NCBI GenBank assembly: GCA_900770215.1
Contig: CAAGJW010000080.1
Location: forward strand, 3,879-67,878
Length of the DNA: 64,000 bases
DNA from: Bacteroidales bacterium
GTDB taxonomy: Bacteria > Bacteroidota > Bacteroidia > Bacteroidales > Muribaculaceae
Direction: 5' to 3'
Below, piece by piece: positions 1 through 9,489 of this stretch. The notes beneath the pieces were generated by a model. The model was not told the origin of the DNA and made no database searches. It saw only the letters and a program-made list of their open reading frames with translations. Position numbers and translations under genes: made by a program. How positions within the stretch are numbered: position 1 is the stretch's first letter; each line of letters starts with the position of its first letter.

Positions 1-667
1 CGATGCGATACACGAGTGCAGTGCTGTCGATGGCCACGCCGGCCGTGTTGGCAGCGGGCGCGCTGAAGCTCAGGTGAGGCTGGCCGTCGACATTGGCGAG
101 CGTGAGATGGGTCACGGCAAGCGGGCGCACCACGTTTTCGGTGATTTCAAACTTCTGGAAGCCCATGCCGCCTTTGTACTTCTCGTTGTAGCAGTGCACG
201 CCCAGGTAGTACACCCCCGAGGCCTTGGGCGCGAAGGTCACTTCCTGGGCGCTGTAGAGGTTGTCTTTGAAATTCTCGTTCTGAGCCAGCACGGTCGACT
301 GGGCCGCGATGGTGGTGTCGGTGCCTATGGTGATGGCATAGCGGCAATAGTCGCTCGAGAAGGAGGAAGACTTCTTTACATAGTACTTGATGGTGTAGCT
401 GGAGCCCAAGTTGAGCTGCAGGCCCTTGGAAATGAGCCAGTCGTCGGCAGCGCTGTATCGGTCTTCGCTATACTGGGCATCCTTGCTGCCATAGGTCCAG
501 GTATTGGGGCTGGTGGCGGCGTTGTTGTCGATCACAGTCCACGACGAGGCCATGGTGGCGGCGTCGGGGATGTCGAGTGTTGCGGGCACTGTGGTCTGCG
601 CCATGAGGCAGTGGGCTGCCGTCATCGAGCCTGCAAGAAAAGCAATCTGTAATAATTTTTTCATCAT
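1..667 (-). CDS. Secreted protein, choice-of-anchor-like, partial (C-terminus outside window)
   Basis: The reading frame starts at the ATG complementary to 665-667 (a second in-frame ATG follows at once) and runs off the left edge, so only about 222 residues are visible. The N-terminus is a clear signal peptide: two lysines, a hydrophobic stretch, then a cleavage-like site ending LMAQ. The mature part begins with a beta-rich segment typical of adhesin-like or choice-of-anchor J domains of Bacteroidales extracellular proteins (WTVIDNN, DWLISKGLQL, a YYLGVHCYN strand). An Fn3-like linker then begins near residue 190. It is probably a cell-surface or secreted protein of glycan or protein binding type. 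The specific function is not determinable because the C-terminal part is missing. Confidence 0.75.
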   Translation of the reverse strand, partial: MMKKLLQIAFLAGSMTAAHCLMAQTTVPATLDIPDAATMASSWTVIDNNAATSPNTWTYGSKDAQYSEDRYSAADDWLISKGLQLNLGSSYTIKYYVKKSSSFSSDYCRYAITIGTDTTIAAQSTVLAQNENFKDNLYSAQEVTFAPKASGVYYLGVHCYNEKYKGGMGFQKFEITENVVRPLAVTHLTLANVDGQPHLSFSAPAANTAGVAIDSTALVYRI

Positions 668-910
668 GCAATAAAGGGGTTTTTATTAGTTATACATCAA
701 AAAAATCAATCATCCTATTTCCATGTATCGTGCCTATAGGTAATAAAATCGTGGCACAAATGACACATTCACTGAAAATCAATGCTGTTTTGGGGCAAAA
801 AGTTCTCAATTGTCATTGTAGGGATTTCACAAAGTTAAGAAAATATCGGAAACCATCACAATAAATTGCGCATATTTTTTTCATTGTCGCTACAAGCAGG
901 ATAAAAACAA
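668..910. other. AT-rich intergenic leader region
   Basis: This stretch separates the start of the partial secreted-protein gene from the terminator of the next gene. I see no open frame with coding character. On the minus strand a TAACTTTG box (complement of 830-837) could be the -7 element for the leftward gene, giving a leader of about 160 nt, but no convincing TTTG lies 18-20 nt upstream of it. Confidence 0.4.
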
Positions 911-954
911 TCGTGGAGACAGGGCACCGTTGCACAGTGCGGCTGTCTCCACGA
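911..954 (-). terminator. Rho-independent terminator of the GHL10 gene
   Basis: A perfect 12-bp inverted repeat (911-922 with 943-954, arm TCGTGGAGACAG) is followed on the minus strand by a T-rich run (TTGTTTTTAT). It lies about 45 nt downstream of the stop codon of the leftward glycosidase gene, so it very likely ends that transcript. Confidence 0.85.
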
Positions 955-998
955 GATGTTGGGAAAATGTGTGTGTGCGTCTACGCCAAGTCGAAGGC

Positions 999-3605
999 TC
1001 AGTTGTTGATGATCGAGATGAGAGCGCTCACGTCGCTCACGTCGATCTTGCCGTCATCGTTGATGTCGCACACGGCGTCGGCATAGGTCGACATGCCCAG
1101 GATGACATTGATGAGCGAGGTGACATCGGTCACGTTCACCTGGCCGTCGCCATTGACTTCGCCCTTGGTGTAGCTCTCGCGGTACACAAAGGAGATGACA
1201 TTGCCATAGTCGGTGGTGTGGCTGGTGCCGTCGAGACCGTCGTAGGTGGTCTTGGTGCGGGCATAGTAGGTAGTGCCGTCGACGGGATACTTTCCGCCCA
1301 CCTTGATGCTGTCGAAGGGCAGCGTGGTGGCCACGGCGCCATCCTTGAGCGTCTCGACAAAGCGGGTGCGGCCCCATGTGGTGCTGCTGGTCGACACTTC
1401 TACTACATAGCTTGTGGCCCACGACTGGGGCTTGAGCGTGATGTGGGTGCCCCGGGTGATGATGCCCTTGTCGAGCGGCCTTACAAAGCTGGCGGCCTCG
1501 TGGGCAATGGTGAAGGAAACCACCGGGCTCACCATCTCAACGTTGTCGACGGTCATGCGCACGCGCATGTAGTAGGTGTTGCCGGCCTCAAGTGTGTCGG
1601 CTGGCACAACCAGGCTGCCCGTGGCCGAGGTGCCGGCAAAGTCGACCTTGGCAAAGTCGGCCGTGCTCGATATCTCGAGGGTGGCAGGCACATCGTGACC
1701 GCAGTTGTACCACCGGGCCGTGAAGCCGGGCGTGAGCTCCTCCTGCCCGTTGGCCGGGTAGGTGACGGTGAGCAGCATGGGCACGAGCGAACGCACCTGG
1801 CTCACGCTGTTGTAGTGCTTGTCGGCACACGACTGCACACGCCAATAGGCAGCCTTGGCGTGAGCGAGCTTGGTCAACTTGAGCGCGCTCAGTGTAGTGT
1901 CGGCAGTGGTGTAGCGCTCGGCCACGCTCGAGAACGAGGCATCGTTGCTCAGCTCAACGATGTAGCTGGTGGCTTCGGGCACCTTGCTCCACACAAAGTT
2001 GAAGGGCGCGTCGACCGAGTCGGCCTCGGCAGGAGCAATGAGCCGCGGTGCATCGAGCTGCTTGAGCGCAGTGCCCAGAAACACCGGGTCATACTCGTTG
2101 CCCACGCGGTCGACCACGCACACGGCATACTGCCAGTCGTCGCCCACCTTGGAGTTGTCGAGCACAAAGTTCTCGCCATAGCTCATGCCCTGCAAGTAGT
2201 CGACCTGCTTGGTGAAGTTGGCTGTATTCATCGTGATGGGGAAGGCATACACGCTGTAGCGCACATCGTCGTAACCCGTCCACGACAGGGTGTTGCCATT
2301 CAAGGCCAGGTTCTGCACCTTGCCCGGGTTGTTGCCTTGCTTCCAGGGCAGGGCCGGCGGCAGGGCCGGACGCGTGAACACGGTGCCCTTGAGATAATTG
2401 GCCAGGCTCTGCTTGGCGCCCAGGGCATAGAGGTACTTGCACGAGTAGTAGATAGCGCCCGGGTTGCCGTCGACGCTCGAGGTGCGGTTGAGCTCGCTCT
2501 CGTTGGCCACCTCGGCATAGTCGCTCTCGGTGCTCGAGGCCTTGATGAAGGAGTAGACGTTTTGCGAGATGTAGCACTGTCGGCCAAACTTGGCCGACAC
2601 CTGGTTCCACCACGGTGTAATCTTGCTATAGTCGGCAGTGGCGCCTATCTTCCAGTACACCTGAGGCGAGATGTAGTCGATGGTGTTGCTCGATATCCAC
2701 GCCAGGGGGTCGCTGAAGATGCCGTTGTACTGCCAGTCGCTGCCGGCAGGGCAAGTGGGCACGCCATACTTCGAGGCCACCGCTTTGCTGGTGGCGGCCA
2801 CGCCGGCGGGCGAGATGCCGAAGCGAATGTAGGGCTTGGTCGCCTGTATCATGTCGTACACGGCCTTGACCATGCGGTTCACATTGTCGCGGCGCCAGTC
2901 GGCCAGCGACATCGACGAGCCACGGGCGGCTATGCTGTCTTGCCACTCGGTGTAGTCGCCGGCATCGGCGTTGGTCTCGATGCCGTTGGGATAGAAGTAG
3001 TCGTCGTAGAGCACGCCATCGACGTCATACTTGGTGATGATCTCCTTCACCACAGCCACGATGCGGTCGATGGTCCACTGCTGGGCAGGGTCGAGCACGG
3101 TATAGGTGCCATAGGTGAGCAGGTGGCCGCCGTTGCGCACTGCCTGGTCGGCGGCAGTGTTCCAGTTGGAGCCACTCGAGAAGCGGTAGGGATTGAGCCA
3201 GGCATGGCACTCCATGCCACGCTTGTGGCACTCCTCGACCACAAACTTGAGCGGATCGTAGCTCGGTGCCTTGCCGCGGGTGCCGGTGAGGTAGCTCGAC
3301 CAGGGCTCGTAGCTCGACTCATACATGGCGTCGCACATCGAGCGCACCTGGAAGTTGACCGCGTTGAAATTGTTGTTTTTCAACGAGTCGAGCATGCGTA
3401 TCATCGATGCCTTCTGGGTAGCGGCATCCATGTTGTTGGCCTCGTTGCCATTGGCGTCGCGCGGCCAGTCGAGGGCCCACACGGTGGCAATCCACGCCGA
3501 GCGGAACTCGCGTTTCGGTACTGTGTAGCCCGCGCCTTGCGAGGCGAGGGCCGAGAAAAGCAATGCTATTATCGTCAAGCAATTGCCAAGAGTAATGTGC
3601 TTCAT
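999..3605 (-). CDS. Family-10-like glycosidase (GHL10/DUF187) with dockerin-like tail
   Basis: This 868-residue exported protein starts with a signal peptide ending near ASQGAG. Residues about 30-400 form the GHL10 (DUF187) TIM-barrel, with family features such as EFRSAWIATVWALDWP, NAVNFQVR, GMECHAWLNPYR, VDGVLYDDYFYP and WISSNTIDYISPQVYW. Fn3-like beta modules follow. The last 55 or so residues carry two Asp/Asn-rich EF-hand-like repeats (NGDGQVNVTDV and NDDGKIDVSDV), a dockerin-like module also found at 47.6 kb in another secreted enzyme. GHL10 enzymes are expected to cleave glycans or peptidoglycan-type polymers, but the substrate is not predictable here. It is a single gene transcribed away from the GH97-SusCD cluster, with its own terminator. 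The start is the only ATG preceding the signal peptide. Confidence 0.9.
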   Translation of the reverse strand: MKHITLGNCLTIIALLFSALASQGAGYTVPKREFRSAWIATVWALDWPRDANGNEANNMDAATQKASMIRMLDSLKNNNFNAVNFQVRSMCDAMYESSYEPWSSYLTGTRGKAPSYDPLKFVVEECHKRGMECHAWLNPYRFSSGSNWNTAADQAVRNGGHLLTYGTYTVLDPAQQWTIDRIVAVVKEIITKYDVDGVLYDDYFYPNGIETNADAGDYTEWQDSIAARGSSMSLADWRRDNVNRMVKAVYDMIQATKPYIRFGISPAGVAATSKAVASKYGVPTCPAGSDWQYNGIFSDPLAWISSNTIDYISPQVYWKIGATADYSKITPWWNQVSAKFGRQCYISQNVYSFIKASSTESDYAEVANESELNRTSSVDGNPGAIYYSCKYLYALGAKQSLANYLKGTVFTRPALPPALPWKQGNNPGKVQNLALNGNTLSWTGYDDVRYSVYAFPITMNTANFTKQVDYLQGMSYGENFVLDNSKVGDDWQYAVCVVDRVGNEYDPVFLGTALKQLDAPRLIAPAEADSVDAPFNFVWSKVPEATSYIVELSNDASFSSVAERYTTADTTLSALKLTKLAHAKAAYWRVQSCADKHYNSVSQVRSLVPMLLTVTYPANGQEELTPGFTARWYNCGHDVPATLEISSTADFAKVDFAGTSATGSLVVPADTLEAGNTYYMRVRMTVDNVEMVSPVVSFTIAHEAASFVRPLDKGIITRGTHITLKPQSWATSYVVEVSTSSTTWGRTRFVETLKDGAVATTLPFDSIKVGGKYPVDGTTYYARTKTTYDGLDGTSHTTDYGNVISFVYRESYTKGEVNGDGQVNVTDVTSLINVILGMSTYADAVCDINDDGKIDVSDVSALISIINN

Positions 3606-3849
3606 TATAACTATTGTAAAAGTATTATGCTGTCGCTAATGATATTACTCGCAAAGGTAGGAGTTATTATCTTAAAAATATATTAAAAATCACAAACATG
3701 TGTTACATTTCGTCAACATCACAACACTACCCGAAAAGCTGCCACAAGAGCCCCAGGAAGAAATAAAGTGATATTTTGAGCATAAACAAGGCAATAAATC
3801 GCAAAAAACAGGTATATTTGTAGAACGAAGGATCAAAAACCACAACGAC
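3606..3849. promoter_or_regulatory. Divergent promoter region
   Basis: This AT-rich spacer lies between two divergent genes. It contains a TATATTTG box at 3813-3820 on the plus strand, 30 nt before the DUF2007 start, and a TACCTTTG box on the minus strand (complement of 3652-3659), 47 nt before the GHL10 start. Both match the Bacteroidetes -7 consensus TAnnTTTG, but neither has a good TTTG at the usual distance, so the assignments are tentative. Confidence 0.45.
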
Positions 3850-4131
3850 ATGGAAAAGGACAACGATGTGATCGTGTTTGCTGAATATGGCAACGAGATC
3901 GATGCCAACATTGTGAAGGGCGTGCTCGAAGACAACGGGCTCACGGCAGGCGTGCTGGGCGACTCGACGGCCAACGCGCTGTTTCACATGATGAACGAGG
4001 GCAACTACAAGGTGGTGGTGCTGCGCCGCGACCTGGAGAGGGCCAAGGCCATCATGGCCGCCAACCCGATTGAGACCGTCGATGACGACGAGACCGACAG
4101 CAATGACGACGAGACCGGCAACAACGATTAG
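3850..4131 (+). CDS. DUF2007-family small protein
   Basis: This 93-residue cytosolic protein has the DUF2007 pattern (often labelled putative signal-transducing protein): an early IVFAEYGNEIDANIVKGVLE helix-strand unit, a short loop, then YKVVVLRRDLERAKAIM. The family has a ferredoxin-like fold and no established biochemical role. The C-terminal 20 residues are an Asp/Glu/Thr-rich acidic tail beyond the domain. The next gene (GNAT) starts inside this tail, so the two are probably co-translated. Confidence 0.8.
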   Translation: MEKDNDVIVFAEYGNEIDANIVKGVLEDNGLTAGVLGDSTANALFHMMNEGNYKVVVLRRDLERAKAIMAANPIETVDDDETDSNDDETGNND

Positions 4132-4663
4132 AAAGGCCACCACGGCCGACGAAGCCGCGATATGGCGTCTGCTCGAGGGCGAAGTGCAGGTCATGGCCCG
4201 CCAGGGGCGCGACCAGTGGCAACACGGGTATCCCAACCCGGCCACAGTGTCGGCCGACACGGCCGCGGGCACGGGGCGCGTGCTGCTGCTCGATGGCACC
4301 GTCGCAGGCTACTGCGCGCTCATCACCACGGGCGACAAGTGCTACGACAGCATCGAGGGCCAGTGGCTCACCACAAGCGACTCGGCCTGTTGCCAATATG
4401 CCGTGGTGCACCGCTTGGGCATCGACCCGCAGCTCACGGGCCGCGGCCTGGCCAGCACGTTTCTCACCCTGGTCATGCGCGAGGCCGCAAGCATGGGCCT
4501 GGAGAGCATGCGCATCGACACCAATCACGACAATGTGCAGATGCTGCACATCTTGCCCAAGCTGGGCTTCAAGCGCTGCGGCACAGTGCAGCTCCCCGAC
4601 GGGGAGCGCATCGCCTACGAGAAGCTGCTGTGGCACACGCCGTCCAAGGAAAAATTCAGATAA
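4103..4663 (+). CDS. GNAT-family N-acetyltransferase
   Basis: The GNAT fold is recognisable from the start of the domain (IRKATTADEAAIWRLLEG), a YCALITTGD beta4 strand, the acetyl-CoA pyrophosphate loop (PQLTGRGLA, matching the Q/RxxGxG/A motif) and the closing NHDNVQMLHILPKLGFKRCG. The 186-residue length is normal. I choose the ATG at 4103 because the domain begins 8 residues later. An ATG at 4070 is in frame but adds a low-complexity Thr/Pro leader that merely reads the acidic tail of the upstream gene in another frame. The gene overlaps the DUF2007 gene by 29 nt. The substrate is unknown. Confidence 0.85.
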   Translation: MTTRPATTIRKATTADEAAIWRLLEGEVQVMARQGRDQWQHGYPNPATVSADTAAGTGRVLLLDGTVAGYCALITTGDKCYDSIEGQWLTTSDSACCQYAVVHRLGIDPQLTGRGLASTFLTLVMREAASMGLESMRIDTNHDNVQMLHILPKLGFKRCGTVQLPDGERIAYEKLLWHTPSKEKFR

Positions 4664-4692
4664 CATTAACATACTCAGAAAATCCTATCATA

Positions 4693-6642
4693 ATGAAACA
4701 TCTACTCACGGCACTGTTGTGCCTGCTGCTGGCTGCGACCCAAGCCAAGGCAATGAAGCAATACCAGGCCACATCGCCCGACGGCCAAGTGAAAGTGACC
4801 CTGCACGAGGCCGATGGCAAAGTGTACTACAGCGTGGACTACGACGGGGCGACCGTTGTAGATCGCATCGACGCCGGCCTGTTGCTGCCTGGCGGCAAGA
4901 CGATGGGCGTCGACGCCCGCAAGCTCAAAGGCGCGAAGACTGCCAAGGGGGTCACCGAGGCCTACAACACGCTCACCGCCCAGTGGCCGCAATGCCGCGT
5001 CGTGTTCCGCCTCTACAACATGGGCGTGGCCTATCGCGTAGAGACCGCGTGCAGCGACTCGCTCGTGATCGCCGACGAGATTGCACAGTTCAAGCTGGCC
5101 GGCGACTACATGGCCTATGAGGCCCTGGCCAACTCTCGCGACAGCAAGGCCACCACGTTCCAGAAGCAGGCCATGTGCTCGTTTGAGAACACCTACACCC
5201 ACGACAACCTGTCGCAGCTCAACAGCCGGCACCTGGGGCTGGCACCCATGCTCATCGAGCTCGACGGCGGCAAGAAGCTGCTGCTGGGCGAGTACAACGT
5301 GCTCGACTATCCCGGCGCCTTTGTGGTGCCCAGCGGGGGCAACACCGTGAAGTTCTGGTTCCCGCGCGTGGTCAAGACCGAGCACCAGGGCGGTCACAAC
5401 ATGCTGCAGCGCGTGGCCACCGAGTGGCAGCCCTACATTGCCAAGGTGGCTGGCAAGCGTGCACTGCCCTGGCGCATGATGCTGCTCGCGCGCCACGACG
5501 GCGACCTGCTCACCGAGACCATGACCCGCGACCTGGCACAGAAGCCCACCGGCGACTATAGCTGGGTGAAGCCCGGCAAAGTGGCATGGGACTGGTGGAA
5601 CAAGTGGAACCTGAAGGGCGTTGACTTCAAGACCGGCGTCAACAACGACACCTACAAGTACTATATCGACTTTGCCGCCCGCAACGGCATCGAGTATGTG
5701 ATACTCGACGAGGGCTGGGCGGTGAACAAGAAGGCCGATCTGTTTCAGGTAGTGCCCGAGATCGACCTGCCCGCCTTGTGTGCCTATGCCAGGCAGAAGG
5801 GCGTGGGGCTCGTGCTCTGGGCGGGCTACCTGGCCTTCGACCGCGACATGGAGCGAGTGTGCAAGACCTACAGCGAGATGGGCATCAAGGGCTTCAAGGT
5901 CGACTTCATGGACCGCAACGACCAGGAAGTGATGCGCTTCTTGCAGCGCGCAGCCACCACAGCGGCACGCTATCACCTGTTTCTCGACTTCCACGGCGCC
6001 CCGGTGCCCAACGGCTTCACACTCACCTACCCCAATGTGCTCAACTTTGAGGCCGTGGCCGGGCTGGAACAGGTGAAGTGGTCAACCCTCAAGCAATTTG
6101 ACGAAGTGCGTCACGAGACCTTGCTGCCATTCATTCGCCAGGTGGTGGGGCCCATGGACTACACCCAGGGCGCCATGCGCAACGCCACGCGCGAGAGCTT
6201 CAGGCCAGTCAACAGCGAGCCCATGAGCCAGGGCACGCGCTGCCGCCAGCTGGCCCTGTATGTCATCTTCAACTCGCCGTTCAACATGCTGTGCGACGCT
6301 CCCACGGCCTACGAGGCCAACCCCGAGTGCACCCGTTTCATCGCTGGCATACCGGTGACCTGGGACGAGCGCCGCGTGCTCGAGGCCAAGGTGGGCGAGT
6401 GTGTGATCGAGGCCTGCCGCAAGGGCAGCACCTGGTATATAGGCGGCATCACCAACTGGGATGCACGCGACATCGACCTCGACCTCGGCTTCCTGCAGGG
6501 TAAGACCATGACACTCTACAGCGACGGCATCAACTGCGACAAGAGCGCCAGCGACTATGTGATGCGCACAGGCCTGCAGGTGCCTGCACGGCTCAAGCTG
6601 CATCTGGCTCCTGGCGGCGGCTTTGCCGCAGTGGTTGAGTGA
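4693..6642 (+). CDS. Glycoside hydrolase family 97 (alpha-galactosidase/alpha-glucosidase)
   Basis: This 649-residue exported enzyme has a signal peptide ending at QAKA, the N-terminal GH97 beta-sandwich (about 22-280), the TIM barrel (about 300-560) and the C-terminal beta domain. Typical segments are WDWWNKWN, GIEYVILDEGW and the KVDFMDR strand. Asp404 in KVDFMDR sits where retaining GH97 enzymes (BtGH97b type) have their nucleophile; inverting SusB-type enzymes lack this residue. I therefore infer the retaining, alpha-galactosidase-like subgroup. The start at 4693 is set by the signal peptide; the frame is open further upstream only as a shadow of the GNAT gene. It is followed by SusC and SusD, so its products are probably imported by that pair. 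Confidence 0.92.
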   Translation: MKHLLTALLCLLLAATQAKAMKQYQATSPDGQVKVTLHEADGKVYYSVDYDGATVVDRIDAGLLLPGGKTMGVDARKLKGAKTAKGVTEAYNTLTAQWPQCRVVFRLYNMGVAYRVETACSDSLVIADEIAQFKLAGDYMAYEALANSRDSKATTFQKQAMCSFENTYTHDNLSQLNSRHLGLAPMLIELDGGKKLLLGEYNVLDYPGAFVVPSGGNTVKFWFPRVVKTEHQGGHNMLQRVATEWQPYIAKVAGKRALPWRMMLLARHDGDLLTETMTRDLAQKPTGDYSWVKPGKVAWDWWNKWNLKGVDFKTGVNNDTYKYYIDFAARNGIEYVILDEGWAVNKKADLFQVVPEIDLPALCAYARQKGVGLVLWAGYLAFDRDMERVCKTYSEMGIKGFKVDFMDRNDQEVMRFLQRAATTAARYHLFLDFHGAPVPNGFTLTYPNVLNFEAVAGLEQVKWSTLKQFDEVRHETLLPFIRQVVGPMDYTQGAMRNATRESFRPVNSEPMSQGTRCRQLALYVIFNSPFNMLCDAPTAYEANPECTRFIAGIPVTWDERRVLEAKVGECVIEACRKGSTWYIGGITNWDARDIDLDLGFLQGKTMTLYSDGINCDKSASDYVMRTGLQVPARLKLHLAPGGGFAAVVE

Positions 6643-6723
6643 CGCGGCCGGCACCACCTTCTTCGACCTTTTCCCCCCCCCAAAAAACAGCAATCATTAT
6701 CAAAGAAAAAAAAACTCTACAGC

Positions 6724-9429
6724 ATGTCAACCTTGCAACACACCCATCTACTCGCCACCCTTGCGCTGGCGCTGTGCTTCACGGCAGTCCAGGCGCAAAC
6801 CACACTGCGCGACTCGCTCAAGCTCGCTCTCGACAACAAGACCATCACCGAGCGGGGCATGAACCGCGAGCAGGTGACCAACCCGCTCGAGGCCATCAAC
6901 GGCCGCGTGGCCGGCCTCACCATCCAGAAGAGCAACAACGGCGTGGCCGCCATGAGCGCCGTGCGCCTGCGCGGCACCACATCGCTCACCGGCGGCAACG
7001 ACCCGCTTGTGATCATCGACGGCGTGCTGGGCAACCTGTCGACCCTGTCGAGCATCTACCCGGCCGACATCGAGAGCTTCAAGATACTGAGCGACGCCAC
7101 CGAGACAGCCATGTATGGCAGCCGCGGCGCCAGCGGTGTGATCGAGGTCACCACCAAGAAAGGCTCGGCCGGCGGGGCGCGCGTGAGCTACAACGGCTCC
7201 ACAGGCTTCACCTCGGTCTACAAGAATCTCGACATGCTCGGGGCCGACGGCTATCGCAACGAGTGCACCAGCCGCGGGCTCATGCTCATCGACAAGGGCT
7301 ACAGCACCAACTGGCAGAAGGCCATCGAGCACACCGGCTTTCAGCACGACCACCACGTGGCCTTCTCGGGCGGCAACGCCAGCAACGGCTACCGCGTGGC
7401 CCTGGGCTATATCGACCACGAGGGCGTGATTGTGCACGAGCGCACGCGCAACTTCACCAGCAACATGAACATGTACCAGTCGATGTATGGCAACTTGCTG
7501 CACATCGACGTGGGCATGTTTGGCAACATTCAGAAAAACGCCACTGCCGGCTACGACCAGCAGAAGACCTTCTACAGCGCCGCAACGTGGAACCCCACCT
7601 ACTACAAGGGCCGCAACGCAAGCGGCGGCTACGACGGCTTCACCTATGCCAACCAAATCACCCACCCGCTGGCACTCATGGACAGCCGCACCAGCGACAA
7701 GACCACCCACATGACCACCCATGCCAAGCTCACGTTCAATCTCATGCCGGGGCTCAAGCTCGACCTCTTCGGGGCCTACAGCCACAACGAGGTGGAACGC
7801 TCGCAATACCTGCCCACCATCATTTGGGCCCACGGCCAGGCCTACCGCGGCACCGACAAGACCGAGCAGCTCATGGGCAACATCGTGCTCAACTACGTCA
7901 AGACGCTCGCCACCGTGCACCACATCGACCTCACCGCCCTGACCTCGGCACAGCGCGACACCTATACCGGTTTCCACACCACAACCACCAACTTCAGCGA
8001 CAACACACTGGGCTACAACTCGATACAAGCTGGTGCCCTCACCCTGTGGGAAGGCACTGGCAGCTACAAGAGCAAGCCCACCATGGCCTCGGTGATGGGT
8101 AAGGCCAGCTACGACTATGCCAGCCGCTACTACCTCACCGCCACCCTGCGTGCCGACGGCTCGTCAAAGTTTGGCGACAACCACAAGTGGGGCTACTTCC
8201 CCTCGATATCGGCCAGCTGGGCTGTGACCGGCGAGCCCTGGATGCAAGGGTGCGCCAGCTGGCTCGGAAACCTGAAGCTCAACGTGGGCTACGGCTGGTC
8301 GGGCAACCAGGGAGGCATCGACAACTACATGAGCATGAGCATCGTCGAGCCCAGCGCTGTGGTGCCCGTGGGCCAAGAGGCTGCCGTGTCGATGGCCGCG
8401 CTGCGCAACGCCAACCCCGACTTGAAGTGGGAAACGCGCAAGACCGTGAACCTGGGCCTGGAGGCCGCCCTGCTCCAAAACCGCATCATCGCCACCCTGG
8501 CCTACTACAACTCCAAAACGTGCGACATGCTCTACATGTACGACGTGAGCACACCGCCCTTCCCCTACAAGTACCTGCTGGCCAACCTGGGCAGCATGCG
8601 CAACCGCGGCCTTGAGCTCTCGCTGGGCTTCACCCCCGTGCAGACCCGCGACCTGGAGCTCAACATCAACACCAACTGGACTTTTCAGCAAACCAAGCTG
8701 CTGAGCCTGAGCGGCAAGTATGGCGACTACGACATCGAGGGCCCGGCCTTCAAAGACATTGCCAGCCTCAACGGTGCCGGCTTCCACGGCGGCTACAACC
8801 ACATCGTGTATCAAATCGTGGGCCAGCCCCTGGGCGTGTTCTACCTGCCCCACTGCACCGGCCTCAAGAGCAACGGCAAGGGCGGCTACACCTACGAGAT
8901 TGAAGACCTCGACCACGACGGCAACATCGACATCTCCAACGGCAAGGACCGCCGCGTGTGCGGCCAGGCCATACCCAAGGTGCTCATGGGCACCAACATC
9001 TCGCTGCGCTACAAGCTGCTCGACATCTCGCTGCAGGTGAACGGCGCCTTTGGCCACAAGATATACAACGGCACCGCGCTCACCTACATGAACATGAACT
9101 CGCTGCCCGGCTACAACGTGCTGGCCAAGGCCCCAGAGAGCAACATCATGGACCAGACGGCCACCGACTACTGGCTCGAGAAAGGCGACTACGTGAACTT
9201 CGACTACCTCACCGTGGGCATCAACGTGCCCCTGCGCGAGTCGGCCCGCAAGTATGTCAAGAGCCTGCGCGTGGCCCTCACCTGCAACAACCTGGCCACC
9301 ATCACCAGCTACTCGGGCCTCACTCCCATGATCAACAGCAGCACCGTGGGCAGCACCCTGGGTCTCGACGACAAAAACGTGTATCCCCTGGCGCGCACCT
9401 ACACCCTGGGCGTGCAACTCACATTCTGA
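6724..9429 (+). CDS. SusC/RagA-type TonB-linked outer-membrane transporter
   Basis: This 901-residue outer-membrane protein has a signal peptide (ends AVQAQ), a plug domain with the SusC signatures EAINGRVAGL, VRLRGTTS, DPLVIIDGV and SATETAMYGSRGASGVIEVTTK-like spacing (here SDATETAMYGSRGASGV), and a long beta-barrel ending in YTLGVQLTF, a normal C-terminal aromatic signature. It imports oligosaccharides with the SusD lipoprotein encoded next. It is shorter than usual because the N-terminal carboxypeptidase-D-like module is missing: the plug begins about 25 residues after signal cleavage. A spacer of about 80 nt separates it from GH97, so the three genes are probably one operon. Confidence 0.93.
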   Translation: MSTLQHTHLLATLALALCFTAVQAQTTLRDSLKLALDNKTITERGMNREQVTNPLEAINGRVAGLTIQKSNNGVAAMSAVRLRGTTSLTGGNDPLVIIDGVLGNLSTLSSIYPADIESFKILSDATETAMYGSRGASGVIEVTTKKGSAGGARVSYNGSTGFTSVYKNLDMLGADGYRNECTSRGLMLIDKGYSTNWQKAIEHTGFQHDHHVAFSGGNASNGYRVALGYIDHEGVIVHERTRNFTSNMNMYQSMYGNLLHIDVGMFGNIQKNATAGYDQQKTFYSAATWNPTYYKGRNASGGYDGFTYANQITHPLALMDSRTSDKTTHMTTHAKLTFNLMPGLKLDLFGAYSHNEVERSQYLPTIIWAHGQAYRGTDKTEQLMGNIVLNYVKTLATVHHIDLTALTSAQRDTYTGFHTTTTNFSDNTLGYNSIQAGALTLWEGTGSYKSKPTMASVMGKASYDYASRYYLTATLRADGSSKFGDNHKWGYFPSISASWAVTGEPWMQGCASWLGNLKLNVGYGWSGNQGGIDNYMSMSIVEPSAVVPVGQEAAVSMAALRNANPDLKWETRKTVNLGLEAALLQNRIIATLAYYNSKTCDMLYMYDVSTPPFPYKYLLANLGSMRNRGLELSLGFTPVQTRDLELNINTNWTFQQTKLLSLSGKYGDYDIEGPAFKDIASLNGAGFHGGYNHIVYQIVGQPLGVFYLPHCTGLKSNGKGGYTYEIEDLDHDGNIDISNGKDRRVCGQAIPKVLMGTNISLRYKLLDISLQVNGAFGHKIYNGTALTYMNMNSLPGYNVLAKAPESNIMDQTATDYWLEKGDYVNFDYLTVGINVPLRESARKYVKSLRVALTCNNLATITSYSGLTPMINSSTVGSTLGLDDKNVYPLARTYTLGVQLTF

Positions 9430-9489
9430 CCCCCGCCCCCACAACGCGTGCACTGAAAAACGAACAACAAAAAAAAATCATATTGCTGA

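Noticed and set aside
930..3686. Long plus-strand open frame over the GHL10 gene
   Set aside because: It is wholly antisense to a gene with a signal peptide, a known domain and a dockerin-like tail; its own product is His/Val/Gly-rich with no family. High GC makes such shadows common.
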